From positions 1 to 55,424 of the forward strand of contig CALJNC010000041.1 of assembly GCA_937981995.1 (NCBI GenBank): a stretch of DNA of 55,424 bases. Reading direction: 5' to 3'. Below, piece by piece: positions 44,290-53,108 of the stretch. The notes under the pieces were generated by a model. That model saw only the letters and a list, made by a program, of their open reading frames with translations. It searched no databases and was not told the origin of the DNA. How positions within the stretch are numbered: position 1 is the stretch's first letter; every line of letters begins with the position of its first letter. Made by a program: the position numbers and the translations under genes. This DNA is from an uncultured Chitinophagaceae bacterium. GTDB taxonomy: Bacteria; Bacteroidota; Bacteroidia; Chitinophagales; Chitinophagaceae.

Positions 44290-44297
44290 CAAATTTA
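44290..44297 (-). promoter_or_regulatory. Possible -7 promoter box for frr
   Basis: Minus strand TAAATTTG, about 65 bases upstream of the frr ATG and just past the terminator of the gene at 44361-45185, which fits a new transcript start. Confidence 0.35.
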
Positions 44298-44302
44298 CAT
44301 TT

Positions 44303-44338
44303 TCCCAATAAAAAAGAGGCAGATAATTCTGCCTCTTT
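44303..44338 (-). terminator. Rho-independent terminator for the T9SS cargo gene
   Basis: Perfect 11-base stem AAAGAGGCAGA / TCTGCCTCTTT with a 4-base loop. On the minus strand it runs into TTTTTATT, 23 bases after the stop at 44361. Confidence 0.8.
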
Positions 44339-44360
44339 CTTCACATTTGGTAAGAATAGA

Positions 44361-45185
44361 TTAAAACTTTACAAACTGCTGTCTTGCATAGTTGCCATCT
44401 TGAGCAATTGCAACAATGTAGTTACCGTTTGGTAAGTTAGATACGTCCATATTTATTTTGCTACTAGTAGCATTTTGTTGCTTTACTAATTGACCTGTCA
44501 TTGAGTAAATTGCAATTGTGCTTGCTTTTTCGCTATCTAGTTTGATTGTTAGATTATCACTAGCTGGGTTAGGATAAATTGTTTTAATTCCTTTGCTGTA
44601 ATCAGTTACAGAAATTGGAGTTTGTGTAATAAACTGATCTTTGTAAACTATAAAGTCACCGCCCACAGTACCATCATCATTACAATCATTTGCAATTGCT
44701 GAGAATGTAATGTCACTAGCCGAAATTAATGGCCCTTTCCAAGGAAATTCCCATGTTACATTAGCTCCTACTTTAATTGCTGAAATATCTTTTTGAGAAT
44801 GATTAGCAACAAAAGTACCACCGATATTTTGAGCCTTTATTAGTGTACCATCAGAAATAACCCCTGCCTGATTTGTTGTGCCTGCATCAAATACAGTTAC
44901 TTGTACTCCGGCTGCGTTGTTTGCATTTGTTTTCTTTAAAGTAACACGTACTGTATAGTTAGTATTAGGTAAGAAAGAACTTACAACATTGTTACTGGCA
45001 TCAAGAACTTCTAGTTTTAATGTATTACTTTGACTTGCTACTGCAGGTCCATGACAATTACAACCACCATTTGATGTGCTTGCAGTATGAGCAACTACAC
45101 CTTGGTAGCCTCCGCTATTAGATTGCAATACAGTTAAACTAACAATAGTTAATACAAGTAAGGAAAGGAGTCTATTTCTTTTCAT
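44361..45185 (-). CDS. Choice-of-anchor V domain protein with T9SS sorting domain
   Basis: A 274-residue secreted protein. After the signal peptide (MKRNRLLSLLVLTIVSLTVL) comes a cysteine motif NGGCNCHG at about residues 40-47, similar to a c-type haem site but with CxCH in place of CxxCH. A Reeler-like beta domain follows (LKLEVLDASNNVV through DFIVYKDQFIT), and the last 75 residues (IKTIYPNPASDNLTIKL through ARQQFVKF) are a type A T9SS signal. Related proteins are surface proteins of unknown role. A strong terminator follows, and its own transcript seems likely. Confidence 0.8.
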   Translation of the reverse strand: MKRNRLLSLLVLTIVSLTVLQSNSGGYQGVVAHTASTSNGGCNCHGPAVASQSNTLKLEVLDASNNVVSSFLPNTNYTVRVTLKKTNANNAAGVQVTVFDAGTTNQAGVISDGTLIKAQNIGGTFVANHSQKDISAIKVGANVTWEFPWKGPLISASDITFSAIANDCNDDGTVGGDFIVYKDQFITQTPISVTDYSKGIKTIYPNPASDNLTIKLDSEKASTIAIYSMTGQLVKQQNATSSKINMDVSNLPNGNYIVAIAQDGNYARQQFVKF

Positions 45186-45237
45186 ATTTTATTTTTAAGG
45201 AAATAAAGATAAAGTTTTTTTGACAATAGTATGACAT

Positions 45238-45245
45238 TACTTTTG
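45238..45245 (+). promoter_or_regulatory. Predicted promoter for the trmB run
   Basis: TACTTTTG matches TAnnTTTG, with a TTTG (45219-45222) 15 bases upstream. It lies 18 bases before the ATG at 45264 and would drive four overlapping genes. Confidence 0.45.
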
Positions 45246-45263
45246 TCATCTTTACGCTAACAG

Positions 45264-45962
45264 ATGAAAGCCAAGAAATTATTTAGATTCGCCGCTATTG
45301 AAACCTTTGCCAATGTTTTTCAATATCCTGAAGAGATGGCGGATAAATGGAAGCCTTTTTTTAAAAATGATAATGAAATTGTACTTGAACTAGCCTGTGG
45401 AAAAGGGGAGTATTCGGTAAATTTTGCCCAGGCATTTCCCAATAAAAACTTTGTAGGGGTAGATATAAAGGGCAATCGTATGTATGTAGGCGCTAAGCTA
45501 GCCTTAGATAATGAGGTTACTAATGTAGCTTTTCTGCGTACGCAAATACAAAAGATTACCGAATATTTTGAGCCCAATAGTATTGGAGAAATATGGATTA
45601 CCTTTCCTGACCCTTTTTTGAAGGAATCCAAGGCAGGTAAAAGATTGACACATAGCCGTTTTTTAAAGGAATATCAAAAGATACTAAAGCCGGGAGCTAC
45701 AATAAACCTTAAAACGGACTCCAAGCCCTTATTTGATTTTACGGTAGAAATGATTGAGCATCATAAATGCGAAGTTGTGAAAAGAATAGATAATGTATAT
45801 GCACAAGGGGAACCAGAATTCCCGCTGAATATAAAGACGTTTTATGAGGGAATGCATCTTGAGGATAATAGAACGATACAATATATTTGCTTTAAGTTAC
45901 CTACTAAAGAAATTGTAATACCGCCCAAGAAAAAGAAGGATGACCAAGAAACCACTATTTGA
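45264..45962 (+). CDS. trmB: tRNA (guanine-N7-)-methyltransferase TrmB
   Basis: Makes m7G46 in tRNA. The 232 residues contain the SAM site VLELACGKGEYSVNFAQAFPNKNFVGVDIKGNRMYVGAK, ITFPDPFLKESKAGKRLTHSRFL with the tRNA-binding Arg/Lys, and NLKTDSKPLFDFTVE. First gene of a four-gene plus-strand run; the next gene starts 23 bases before its stop. The C-terminal KKKKDDQ tail lies in the overlap. Confidence 0.93.
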   Translation: MKAKKLFRFAAIETFANVFQYPEEMADKWKPFFKNDNEIVLELACGKGEYSVNFAQAFPNKNFVGVDIKGNRMYVGAKLALDNEVTNVAFLRTQIQKITEYFEPNSIGEIWITFPDPFLKESKAGKRLTHSRFLKEYQKILKPGATINLKTDSKPLFDFTVEMIEHHKCEVVKRIDNVYAQGEPEFPLNIKTFYEGMHLEDNRTIQYICFKLPTKEIVIPPKKKKDDQETTI

Positions 45963-46149
45963 CGATGATGAATTGTTCTATATGAACAATGATGGGTTTA
46001 TGGTATTTACAGCAGAGTATTTATTGCAAAGAGGTTATTGCTGTGGGAATGGTTGTAAACATTGCCCATTTGAATACAAAGCGGTTCAAAACGAAATACG
46101 CAGAAAAAAATTATTAGATATTCAACAAACTGAAAAAAAGAATGGCTAA
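45940..46149 (+). CDS. DUF5522 small cysteine-rich protein
   Basis: A 69-residue protein with YLLQRGYCCGNGCKHCPFEYKA: four cysteines in CCxxxCxxC spacing, a likely zinc or iron-sulfur site. Function unknown, found in Bacteroidetes and some other phyla. It overlaps trmB by 23 bases and the alkyltransferase-like gene by 8 bases. The cysteine motif resembles eukaryotic C2-type DUF5522 proteins. Confidence 0.8.
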   Translation: MTKKPLFDDDELFYMNNDGFMVFTAEYLLQRGYCCGNGCKHCPFEYKAVQNEIRRKKLLDIQQTEKKNG

Positions 46150-46456
46150 AGAAGATTGGACACAAGCCGTTTTTGAAATAGTGCGTCAGGTGCCTAAAGG
46201 TAAAGTAACAACCTATGGTTTTATAGCAAAAATTATTGGAGCTACCCCGCGCATGGTGGGATGGGCAATGAATAAATCGCATAATGAAATAATAAAGGTG
46301 CCTGCTCATAGGGTTGTGAATCGAGCTGGTTTACTTACCGGCCGTATGCACTTTAGTCCTCCCGAAAAAATGCAAGAACTTCTTGAAAAGGAAGGAATAC
46401 AAATTAAGAATCATCAAATCCTTAACTTTGAAGAGCACAAATGGCAGCCCGAGTAA
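46142..46456 (+). CDS. Alkyltransferase-like protein (MGMT family, no active-site Cys)
   Basis: A 104-residue MGMT/Ogt DNA-binding domain: VFEIVRQVPKGKVTTYGFIAKIIGATPRMVGWAMNKS and VPAHRVVNRAGLLTGRM. In repairing enzymes the second motif is PCHRV; here Ala55 replaces the acceptor Cys, so it is an ATL protein, which flips and flags O6-alkylguanine for nucleotide excision repair rather than repairing it. It overlaps the genes on both sides by 8 and 16 bases. pcrA and the repair genes are elsewhere in the window. Confidence 0.9.
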   Translation: MAKEDWTQAVFEIVRQVPKGKVTTYGFIAKIIGATPRMVGWAMNKSHNEIIKVPAHRVVNRAGLLTGRMHFSPPEKMQELLEKEGIQIKNHQILNFEEHKWQPE

Positions 46457-46893
46457 AAAAACAAAAAATAAATAAGGAGAAATTAAGCCGTGAGGATCTC
46501 TTTGATGAATATTTTGAAGATATGCGTTGTATAGCTTGTGTAAGTACTTTGCAGTCCTATCAATTTGCACATACGATCAATTTGCTACTAGACCGTAATT
46601 TTAGAATGGCCTTAGAGCTTATGAAGGATAAAGGGGGGAAGAGTTATAAAACCTATTGTGATATTGATATTGTTAGAAGCATAGATTATAACATTATCTG
46701 TAATAGGAATCGTACAGATTTTTTAATACCCGAACTAGTAAATTCTGATTTTTTGCTGCTTATGAATGGTATGAGTTCACACCCTAAAATTTATGACAAA
46801 ACCTTGCAGCTACTACAAAGTCATAAAAAAATCAGTTATTCCTACGACTTTGATCCGTTACAATTAAAATCTAAAGAATATTTAGTACTATAA
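46441..46893 (+). CDS. IPExxxVDY family protein
   Basis: A 150-residue Bacteroidetes family protein named for the motif seen here as IPELVNSDFLLLMNG at about residues 97-111. A basic N-terminus (MAARVKKQKINKEKL) precedes a helical and then strand-rich core. No function is known. Its ATG lies 16 bases inside the alkyltransferase-like gene, so it is the last gene of the trmB run. Confidence 0.75.
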   Translation: MAARVKKQKINKEKLSREDLFDEYFEDMRCIACVSTLQSYQFAHTINLLLDRNFRMALELMKDKGGKSYKTYCDIDIVRSIDYNIICNRNRTDFLIPELVNSDFLLLMNGMSSHPKIYDKTLQLLQSHKKISYSYDFDPLQLKSKEYLVL

Positions 46894-46936
46894 ATTGCAG
46901 CATTTTTTTTATCTTAGCTTATTATAATCTATCGTT

Positions 46937-47299
46937 ATGTCTAAAGTTTTATCAATCTGTTTTGTAATTGTTGGTCTTCTTATTTTTTCATCTTGTGAAA
47001 AAGAAAGAGGTGCTGCAGAAGCTTGTTTCACTACGGGAAACTCTGAGTTGAAATCAGGTTCTATTATTCGATTTATAAACTGCTCAAAAAACTTTGATGC
47101 CGTACAATGGTATGTAACGAATGGAGCTGATATAACTGATACTCTTTATAAAGATCAAGTCCTTATACCAGATACAATAAAAAACTTGGCATTTTCATTT
47201 CCTGTTGTAGGGAGCTTTAATGTGACTTTAAATGTAAGACAGAGAGAAGATGTTTCGCAAAGCACAATTACCAAGAATATTAATATAACGGCTCCTTAA
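46937..47299 (+). CDS. PKD-like lipoprotein
   Basis: A 120-residue exported protein with lipobox Cys20 (LIFSSCEKE). The remainder resembles a single PKD/Ig-like domain: SGSIIRFINCSKNFDAVQWYVTNGADITDT, then FPVVGSFNVTLNVRQREDVSQSTITKNI, where the aromatic W and the G-SF-NVTL pattern are typical. Two cysteines (residues about 31 and 49) may pair. It converges on fcl with one base between stops. Role unknown, likely surface or periplasmic binding. Confidence 0.65.
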   Translation: MSKVLSICFVIVGLLIFSSCEKERGAAEACFTTGNSELKSGSIIRFINCSKNFDAVQWYVTNGADITDTLYKDQVLIPDTIKNLAFSFPVVGSFNVTLNVRQREDVSQSTITKNINITAP

Positions 47300-47300
47300 A

Positions 47301-48239
47301 TTAAGCTTGCTCGCTTATACTTTCTTTATACGCTTGGTATACATTTTTAATACCTTCTTCTAATGTGATGCTTGCTTGCCATCCAAGTGCAGTCATTTTA
47401 TCTACACTCAGCAATTTGCGCATAGTGCCGTCAGGCTTGGAGGTGTTGTATTCAATTTGAGCGTCGCCACCCACTGTTTTATTAATTAGTTCGGCTAAGT
47501 CGCCAATACTAATATCTATACCACAACCAATATTTACAGGTTCTGAGTCATTGTAATTTTGTAATAAAAAGTAACAAGCCTCAGCTAAGTCATCTACATG
47601 CAAAAACTCTCTTTTGGGTTTGCCTGAGCCCCAAACTTCAACCTTTTTTTCGTTGTTGATTTTCGCTTCATGAAATTTTCTTAATAGGGCAGGAAGTACA
47701 TGTGAATTTTGTAAGTCATAATTATCATTGGGTCCATATAAGTTAGTGGGCATAGCCGATATGTAATTCGTGTTATGCTGTTCGTTATAAGATTGGCAAA
47801 GGCTAATGCCCGCAATTTTTGCTATAGCATATGGCTTATTGGTTTCTTCTAAAGCACCCGTAAGGAGGTATTCCTCTTTTATAGGTTGTTCAGATTTTTT
47901 AGGATAAATGCATGATGAACCAAGGAAAAGCAATTTAGCCACTTTGTTTACAAAGGACGCATGGATAATGTTAGTCTCGATTAATAAATTGTCATAAATA
48001 AAATCTGCCTTGTAAGTATTATTAGCATGTATGCCACCTACTTTGGCAGCTGCCAAAATAACAATGTCAGGTTGATTGGTTTCAAAATAACTATTTACCG
48101 CAGCTTGATTACGCAGGTCAAGTTCTTTTGAGGTAGCATAAATAATATTGGTATATCCCTTGCTCTCTAAATTCCTGCGTATAGCAGATCCTACCATGCC
48201 TCTATGACCAGCAATGTAAATTTTATCTTTCTTATTCAT
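47301..48239 (-). CDS. fcl: GDP-L-fucose synthase Fcl
   Basis: Epimerises and reduces GDP-4-keto-6-deoxymannose to GDP-L-fucose with NADPH. The 312-residue SDR shows [15 protein letters not shown], the catalytic [16 protein letters not shown] and PYAIAKIAG with Tyr-x3-Lys. Its substrate is produced by gmd, whose 3' end overlaps this start by 8 bases. The pair supplies fucose for the polysaccharide locus to the right. Confidence 0.96.
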   Translation of the reverse strand: MNKKDKIYIAGHRGMVGSAIRRNLESKGYTNIIYATSKELDLRNQAAVNSYFETNQPDIVILAAAKVGGIHANNTYKADFIYDNLLIETNIIHASFVNKVAKLLFLGSSCIYPKKSEQPIKEEYLLTGALEETNKPYAIAKIAGISLCQSYNEQHNTNYISAMPTNLYGPNDNYDLQNSHVLPALLRKFHEAKINNEKKVEVWGSGKPKREFLHVDDLAEACYFLLQNYNDSEPVNIGCGIDISIGDLAELINKTVGGDAQIEYNTSKPDGTMRKLLSVDKMTALGWQASITLEEGIKNVYQAYKESISEQA

Positions 48240-49323
48240 TATAATTATATACGGTATGCCCTTTTTCTTTTAGGATTCTATCTTTCTCAAATAATTCAAG
48301 ATCCTTAGCTACCATTTCTTTTATTAATTCAGGGAGTTTGATTTTTGGCTCCCAGCCTAATTCATTTTTAGCTTTACTTGCATCGCCTATTAATAAGTCA
48401 ACCTCGGTAGGGCGGTAATAATTTGGGTCTACCTCTACAATTGTTTTACCTGTTTTTATATTAATCCCTTTTTCGTTTTCATTCTCACCTTCCCACTTAA
48501 TATCAATGCCTACTTCCTTGCATGACATATTTACAAAGTCACGTACTGAGGTAGTTACACCGGTAGCTAAGACATAGTCTTCAGGCTTTTCCTGCTGCAG
48601 CATGAGCCACATGCCTTCAATATAATCTTTGGCATGACCCCAATCTCTTTTAGCATTTAGGTTTCCTAGGTATAGTTTTTCTTGCAACCCTAGTTTTATT
48701 CTTGAAACAGCACGGGTAATTTTTCTTGTTACAAATGTTTCACCACGCAAGGGACTTTCATGATTAAAAAGAATACCATTACACGCATATAAATCATAAG
48801 CCTCGCGATAATTTTTTACAATCCAAAAGCCATATAATTTTGCTACAGCATAGGGGCTCCTTGGATAGAAAGGAGTCGTTTCTGTTTGAGGTACTTCCTG
48901 CACTTTACCATACAATTCTGAAGTAGAAGCTTGGTAAAATTTAGTTTTCTTTTCTAGTCCTAATATTCTAATGGCTTCTAAAATACGCAAGGTTCCAAGT
49001 GCATCAGCATTCGCTGTATATTCGGGAGTTTCAAAAGAAACTTTTACATGTGACTGCGCAGCCAAATTATAAATCTCGTCTGGCTGTACTTTTGATATAA
49101 TACGTATTAGATTTGTAGAGTCTGTAGTATCGCCATAATGCATAAAGAATTTTACATCTTCCTCATGCTTGTCTTTATATAAATGGTCAATACGCCCCGT
49201 ATTAAACATTGAACTTCTGCGTTTGATTCCATGAACTTCATACCCTTTGTTGAGTAAAAACTCGGTTAGGTATGCTCCGTCTTGTCCTGTTACACCAGTA
49301 ACTAAGGCTACTTTGTTTTTCAT
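48232..49323 (-). CDS. gmd: GDP-mannose 4,6-dehydratase Gmd
   Basis: First step from GDP-mannose to GDP-L-fucose or GDP-rhamnose. The 363 residues contain [15 protein letters not shown], the [33 protein letters not shown] catalytic block, the RRG loop [19 protein letters not shown] and [18 protein letters not shown]. The ATG at 49323 ([16 protein letters not shown]) lies 8 bases after a promoter box; a start 39 bases upstream is rejected. It is coupled to fcl by an 8-base overlap. Confidence 0.97.
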   Translation of the reverse strand: MKNKVALVTGVTGQDGAYLTEFLLNKGYEVHGIKRRSSMFNTGRIDHLYKDKHEEDVKFFMHYGDTTDSTNLIRIISKVQPDEIYNLAAQSHVKVSFETPEYTANADALGTLRILEAIRILGLEKKTKFYQASTSELYGKVQEVPQTETTPFYPRSPYAVAKLYGFWIVKNYREAYDLYACNGILFNHESPLRGETFVTRKITRAVSRIKLGLQEKLYLGNLNAKRDWGHAKDYIEGMWLMLQQEKPEDYVLATGVTTSVRDFVNMSCKEVGIDIKWEGENENEKGINIKTGKTIVEVDPNYYRPTEVDLLIGDASKAKNELGWEPKIKLPELIKEMVAKDLELFEKDRILKEKGHTVYNYNE

Positions 49324-49330
49324 TGAGTAA

Positions 49331-49338
49331 CAAATGTA
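49331..49338 (-). promoter_or_regulatory. Predicted -7 promoter box for gmd-fcl
   Basis: Minus strand TACATTTG matches TAnnTTTG, 7 bases upstream of the ATG at 49323, and supports that start. Confidence 0.5.
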
Positions 49339-49483
49339 GAAAATTAGATGCGAACGAACCAATCTGATTCATTACAACTATTGACAATGGACACGTTAAA
49401 TTTATCTTGAGGGCTTAGTAAAAGATAGTATAAATGACTTCTGCAACGTACCTTGCGTTTAGGCTGTGCATGCTATAGCAACT

Positions 49484-50983
49484 ATGGGTATTATACAACG
49501 ACAGAGTGTAAAGAATAGTTTAGTGAACTTCGGAGGTTTTTTTATCGGAGTACTTAGTACGCTGTTTATCTTTCCTAAGAACTTTGAGATCTATGGGCAT
49601 ATTCAATATTGGATGGCAATTGCCACTTTATTATCTCCTTTCTTAAACCTCGGTTCTTTTTCATTGGTTGAAAAGTATTTTCCTTATTTCAAGGAGCGTA
49701 AAATTCCCGGTTTTATGCGATTGATATTGATTGCTACTGCGGTATCCATATTGTGTAGTCTTGTCCTGTTATTTGTGTTTGGTAATACATTTAAAACGTT
49801 TATTGAACCTTTATTTAATTCTACCGTCGCAGTTAATGAATACACCGTAGTAATAGTCTTAGGAATTTTACTTGGTTTGATAAATATTATGCGCATTCAA
49901 TCTGCTAATCATCAGCGCATTGTTTTTCCTGATATTGCCAATAAACTGGGTTTTAAATTTTTCCTGCCTTTTATCTTTCTGCTTTTTATTAATCAGTTTA
50001 TTTCGTTTAAGGGTTTAGAAATAGGCTTGGTTCTTTTTTTCGTTTGTGTGTTACTGGCTCTAATATTTTACTTGGTTAAAATAAATGCTTGGGATGTATT
50101 TTCTAATAAAGCAGTTCAAGAAGCTAAAGGAATGAAAAAGGAAATGGGTAGTTATATGCTCATTAATATGTTTAATGAAGTAAGCCATTCTCTTACCTAT
50201 AAGATTGATGTAATTATGTTAGGGGCCTTAATTTCAAAATCAGCAGCTGGTATTTATAGTTTATTCATTTTTTTAGCTGCTGTGATTGATATTCCTTCTA
50301 GGTCGGTATATGAAATTACGGCACCATTCGTTGCTTCGTCTTTTGAAAAAAATGACATGAATAAGATTGAAGAACTTTATAAAAAATCTTCCTTAAATTT
50401 ATTTGTGGTAGGCGTTTTCTTGTTTGGGGTAATATGGCTAAATATGGATAATATTTTGGCTATTATGACCAATGGTAGTGAGTTGGTGGAGTTTAAAATT
50501 ATTTTTGTTTTTCTAGGATTAGCTAAACTTGCAGATATGCTTACGAGTATCAATAAGCATATATTAGTCTATTCTAGCTTTTATAAATACAACCTTATCC
50601 TCGTAATTATACTTGCTATAGTAGCGGTGGTAACCAATTACTATTTTATTGAACTTTATGGTATTAAAGGTGCTGCTTTTGCTACAGCAATTTCAATCTT
50701 TATTTTTCAAATGTTACGATCATTATTCTTGTATGTAAAATTCAAGATGCACCCTTTTACACAAAAGACTATTCCACTATTAATTATTCTTGTGGTTATT
50801 TTGTTTTTAGGGCCTTATGTACAAAAAATAAACATAAACCCTTTTGTAGCTGGGGTGCTTATTAGTGGTTCGTTTTCATTGATATACTTTAGCATTGTTC
50901 ATAAACTAAAAGTATCAGAAGATATGTATCATATGTTTGCTTCTAAGTTGAAGCCGCTGCTTTCAAGGTTTGATAAGAAGTAA
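49484..50983 (+). CDS. Wzx-like polysaccharide flippase (MATE/MVF superfamily)
   Basis: A 499-residue membrane protein with 12-14 predicted helices. The N-terminal MGIIQRQSVKNSLVNFGGFFIGVLSTLFIFP is the standard polysaccharide-biosynthesis-transporter opening, and GSYMLINMFNEVSHSLTYKIDVIMLG repeats the motif for the second half. Such proteins flip undecaprenyl-linked oligosaccharides to the periplasm. The ATG at 49484 is chosen over a GTG at 49466. It opens the plus-strand side of the polysaccharide locus and converges on the acyltransferase gene. Confidence 0.88.
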   Translation: MGIIQRQSVKNSLVNFGGFFIGVLSTLFIFPKNFEIYGHIQYWMAIATLLSPFLNLGSFSLVEKYFPYFKERKIPGFMRLILIATAVSILCSLVLLFVFGNTFKTFIEPLFNSTVAVNEYTVVIVLGILLGLINIMRIQSANHQRIVFPDIANKLGFKFFLPFIFLLFINQFISFKGLEIGLVLFFVCVLLALIFYLVKINAWDVFSNKAVQEAKGMKKEMGSYMLINMFNEVSHSLTYKIDVIMLGALISKSAAGIYSLFIFLAAVIDIPSRSVYEITAPFVASSFEKNDMNKIEELYKKSSLNLFVVGVFLFGVIWLNMDNILAIMTNGSELVEFKIIFVFLGLAKLADMLTSINKHILVYSSFYKYNLILVIILAIVAVVTNYYFIELYGIKGAAFATAISIFIFQMLRSLFLYVKFKMHPFTQKTIPLLIILVVILFLGPYVQKININPFVAGVLISGSFSLIYFSIVHKLKVSEDMYHMFASKLKPLLSRFDKK

Positions 50984-50993
50984 TCTTATTGTT

Positions 50994-52133
50994 TTACTTC
51001 TCCATGCCGCTTTTAACTACCATGAATTTTTCTTTGAACTTTAAAATTGGCTTTTCTAAATATTGGAATGAGCAATATGCAATTGCAAAAGTCATAAGGA
51101 ACGCAAAGATGTATAGCATTATATTGCCGCCCAAGCCATTTAGGTACGGTGTAAATAATTTAATTCCTAGGGCTACAAACAATGAGTGAAACATATAAAT
51201 GCCATAAGAAATCTGTCCGCCCTTATTGAATAATTTATTTTCTAAATTAATAATGGAGTCTTTATTAGTTGCGAGGTTTATAATTATAACACCATATAAT
51301 ATACCTAGGACGGTATCTTCTAGTCCTAATAAGGTGGGCTGAAAATACCAAGTAAGTAAAACAACTAGAATGCTACCAATTTGAATTTGCTTTTGATAAA
51401 TACGCTTTAACCAATTGCTGTTTGTAAAAAATAAATAGGCAAAAAATCCACCCACGATCATAATGTCATATTTTAATACGTACGTCAGGGTCTTACTTAT
51501 TTTAAAAAGAGTAGGAGGTAGGTTAATAATGTTGGAGAAATGAACTGCTAAATTACATGCAACTTTGACAAGAGTTATTGCCAGATAGGATAACAATATT
51601 GGCTTTAGGGTGATTTTCTTTTTAATAGAATTTATAATGTTGGGCCAAATTAAATAGAACTGTTCTTCGGCACCTACGGACCATAAAGGGCCAATCATTA
51701 GGATGTGTCCGTAAAAAGAGTATACAATATTTGGCATAATGCCTACGCATAAGAATAGCTTGACAATGAAATTTTCATCGGGACTATCAAGGTAATCAGC
51801 TAGATGAAAGTGTGGAAGGATGAAAAAGCCAAGAATTAATACGAGAAAATATAATGGCCATATTCTAAGAATCCTTCGAACATAAAATTTCTTAAGACTA
51901 ATTTTCTTGTGTCGTTCTTTCTCGTTCAACAAAAGATAGGTTATTAAAAAACCGCTAAGAACAAAAAAGATTGCCACGCCTTGTGGGCCTAAGGAATTTA
52001 TAATTGGGTGGTCAGAAAAGTTGCTTAATCCTGCTTTTTTCTTGAAACCTTCCAAGTGCGCAACAATAACCATGGAGGCCGCTAAAAGTCTTAAGCCATT
52101 TAGATTTGGGAAATAGGTTTTACTATTCTTCAC
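50994..52133 (-). CDS. Acyltransferase 3 family membrane protein
   Basis: A 379-residue protein with ten or so membrane helices. The catalytic His is in NGLRLLAASMVIVAHLEGF, and FFVLSGFLITYLLLNEKER and FYVRRILRIWPLYFL are family blocks. Family members acetylate or acylate surface polysaccharides such as O-antigen. Here it probably decorates the product of the locus. It shares the minus strand with the PhyH gene (17-base gap), and they are likely co-transcribed. Confidence 0.88.
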   Translation of the reverse strand: MKNSKTYFPNLNGLRLLAASMVIVAHLEGFKKKAGLSNFSDHPIINSLGPQGVAIFFVLSGFLITYLLLNEKERHKKISLKKFYVRRILRIWPLYFLVLILGFFILPHFHLADYLDSPDENFIVKLFLCVGIMPNIVYSFYGHILMIGPLWSVGAEEQFYLIWPNIINSIKKKITLKPILLSYLAITLVKVACNLAVHFSNIINLPPTLFKISKTLTYVLKYDIMIVGGFFAYLFFTNSNWLKRIYQKQIQIGSILVVLLTWYFQPTLLGLEDTVLGILYGVIIINLATNKDSIINLENKLFNKGGQISYGIYMFHSLFVALGIKLFTPYLNGLGGNIMLYIFAFLMTFAIAYCSFQYLEKPILKFKEKFMVVKSGMEK

Positions 52134-52150
52134 AGGTCAATTTCAAAGGC

Positions 52151-52963
52151 CTAGGAGTAAGCTGCCAGTTTTTTACCAATTTTATTTATGGCTTTTTTCC
52201 ATTTTGGTTTATCTGTAGATTTTTTAGTTGCATTTTTATAAGTACTACTTGGATTGCCACCGCTTAGTACAACGGGCACACAACGTGGTGAGAATACCTG
52301 CTCAAAATTTTGCACCGAAAATCGATAGGCTCTTCTAGGTTTTTCTGAAGAGATTCGGTCACTACTATGAAGTAGCAAATGGTGAAAGATTAGAATGTCA
52401 CCTTTCTTCATTTCGCCATATTCAAAATTATCTAAATCAATACCGTCTAAATTTAGTCGAGTATGATGTGTTTCACCTTTGACTCTATGCCAAGGCAGGA
52501 AGCCATTTTTATGCGAACCCGGTATAAATTTTAAGGCGCCATTTGAGATAGTTACATCGTCAAGTGCAACCCAAATAATGAATTTTTCTGGTTCATCAGT
52601 TCGATTCATAAAATCTTGATGCCAAGGAACTTCATTTTTCTTACCCTTAGGTTTATACACCAATGCACTCTCATACAATAAAATATCAGGGCCCATAATG
52701 GCTTTGAGGTTCTCAATTAGATTAGGATGCGTAGTGATTTTTTGATATTCAGGGTGTCTAAAATATAGGTCGTACATCGCTCCTTGATCCGTGCGGTGCT
52801 CCATTAAAAAATCATCAAAAGGATCGTAGGAGCTTTTTTCAAAGTAACGCTCCACCTCATTAAAAACCTCAATTGCATCTTGTAATAAAGGCTCTTCAAT
52901 CATGTTTTTGATTACTACAAAGCCTTGATGGTCAAATTTGTTTTTTAATTCAGCTGCATTCAT
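52151..52963 (-). CDS. Phytanoyl-CoA dioxygenase (PhyH) family oxygenase
   Basis: A 270-residue Fe(II)/2-oxoglutarate oxygenase. The iron facial triad is His and Asp in PWHQDFMNR and the distal His in HHLLLHSSDR, with the 2-oxoglutarate Arg in RRAYRFS. Within a polysaccharide cluster it may hydroxylate a sugar, lipid or aglycone, but this is a guess. It precedes the acyltransferase on the same strand and has its own promoter box (52982-52989), divergent from the methyltransferase. Confidence 0.88.
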   Translation of the reverse strand: MNAAELKNKFDHQGFVVIKNMIEEPLLQDAIEVFNEVERYFEKSSYDPFDDFLMEHRTDQGAMYDLYFRHPEYQKITTHPNLIENLKAIMGPDILLYESALVYKPKGKKNEVPWHQDFMNRTDEPEKFIIWVALDDVTISNGALKFIPGSHKNGFLPWHRVKGETHHTRLNLDGIDLDNFEYGEMKKGDILIFHHLLLHSSDRISSEKPRRAYRFSVQNFEQVFSPRCVPVVLSGGNPSSTYKNATKKSTDKPKWKKAINKIGKKLAAYS

Positions 52964-52981
52964 AATTTTTATCTTACGTTA

Positions 52982-52989
52982 CAAATATA
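52982..52989 (-). promoter_or_regulatory. Predicted -7 promoter box for the PhyH gene
   Basis: Minus strand TATATTTG matches TAnnTTTG, 18 bases upstream of the ATG at 52963. Confidence 0.45.
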
Positions 52990-53089
52990 TGCAGTATCAC
53001 GCTAAAGTAGCTTGTTCGGTTCTGAGTAGGGCATCAGCTATTGTAATACTTTACTTTAATAATTCAGGTGTTTTGAATCTCAAAACAAT

Positions 53090-53097
53090 TAAATTTG
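53090..53097 (+). promoter_or_regulatory. Predicted -7 promoter box for the methyltransferase
   Basis: TAAATTTG matches TAnnTTTG, 11 bases before the ATG at 53109. It excludes the upstream ATG codons starting at 52938. Confidence 0.5.
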
Positions 53098-53108
53098 TCA
53101 AAATACTC

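Noticed and set aside
46142-46456. Active O6-methylguanine methyltransferase
   Set aside because: The acceptor Cys of PCHRV is Ala, so direct repair is not possible; annotated as an ATL protein.
52938-53108. Upstream extension of the methyltransferase from an ATG at 52938
   Set aside because: It overlaps the PhyH gene start, is unlike the family, and precedes a promoter box at 53090.
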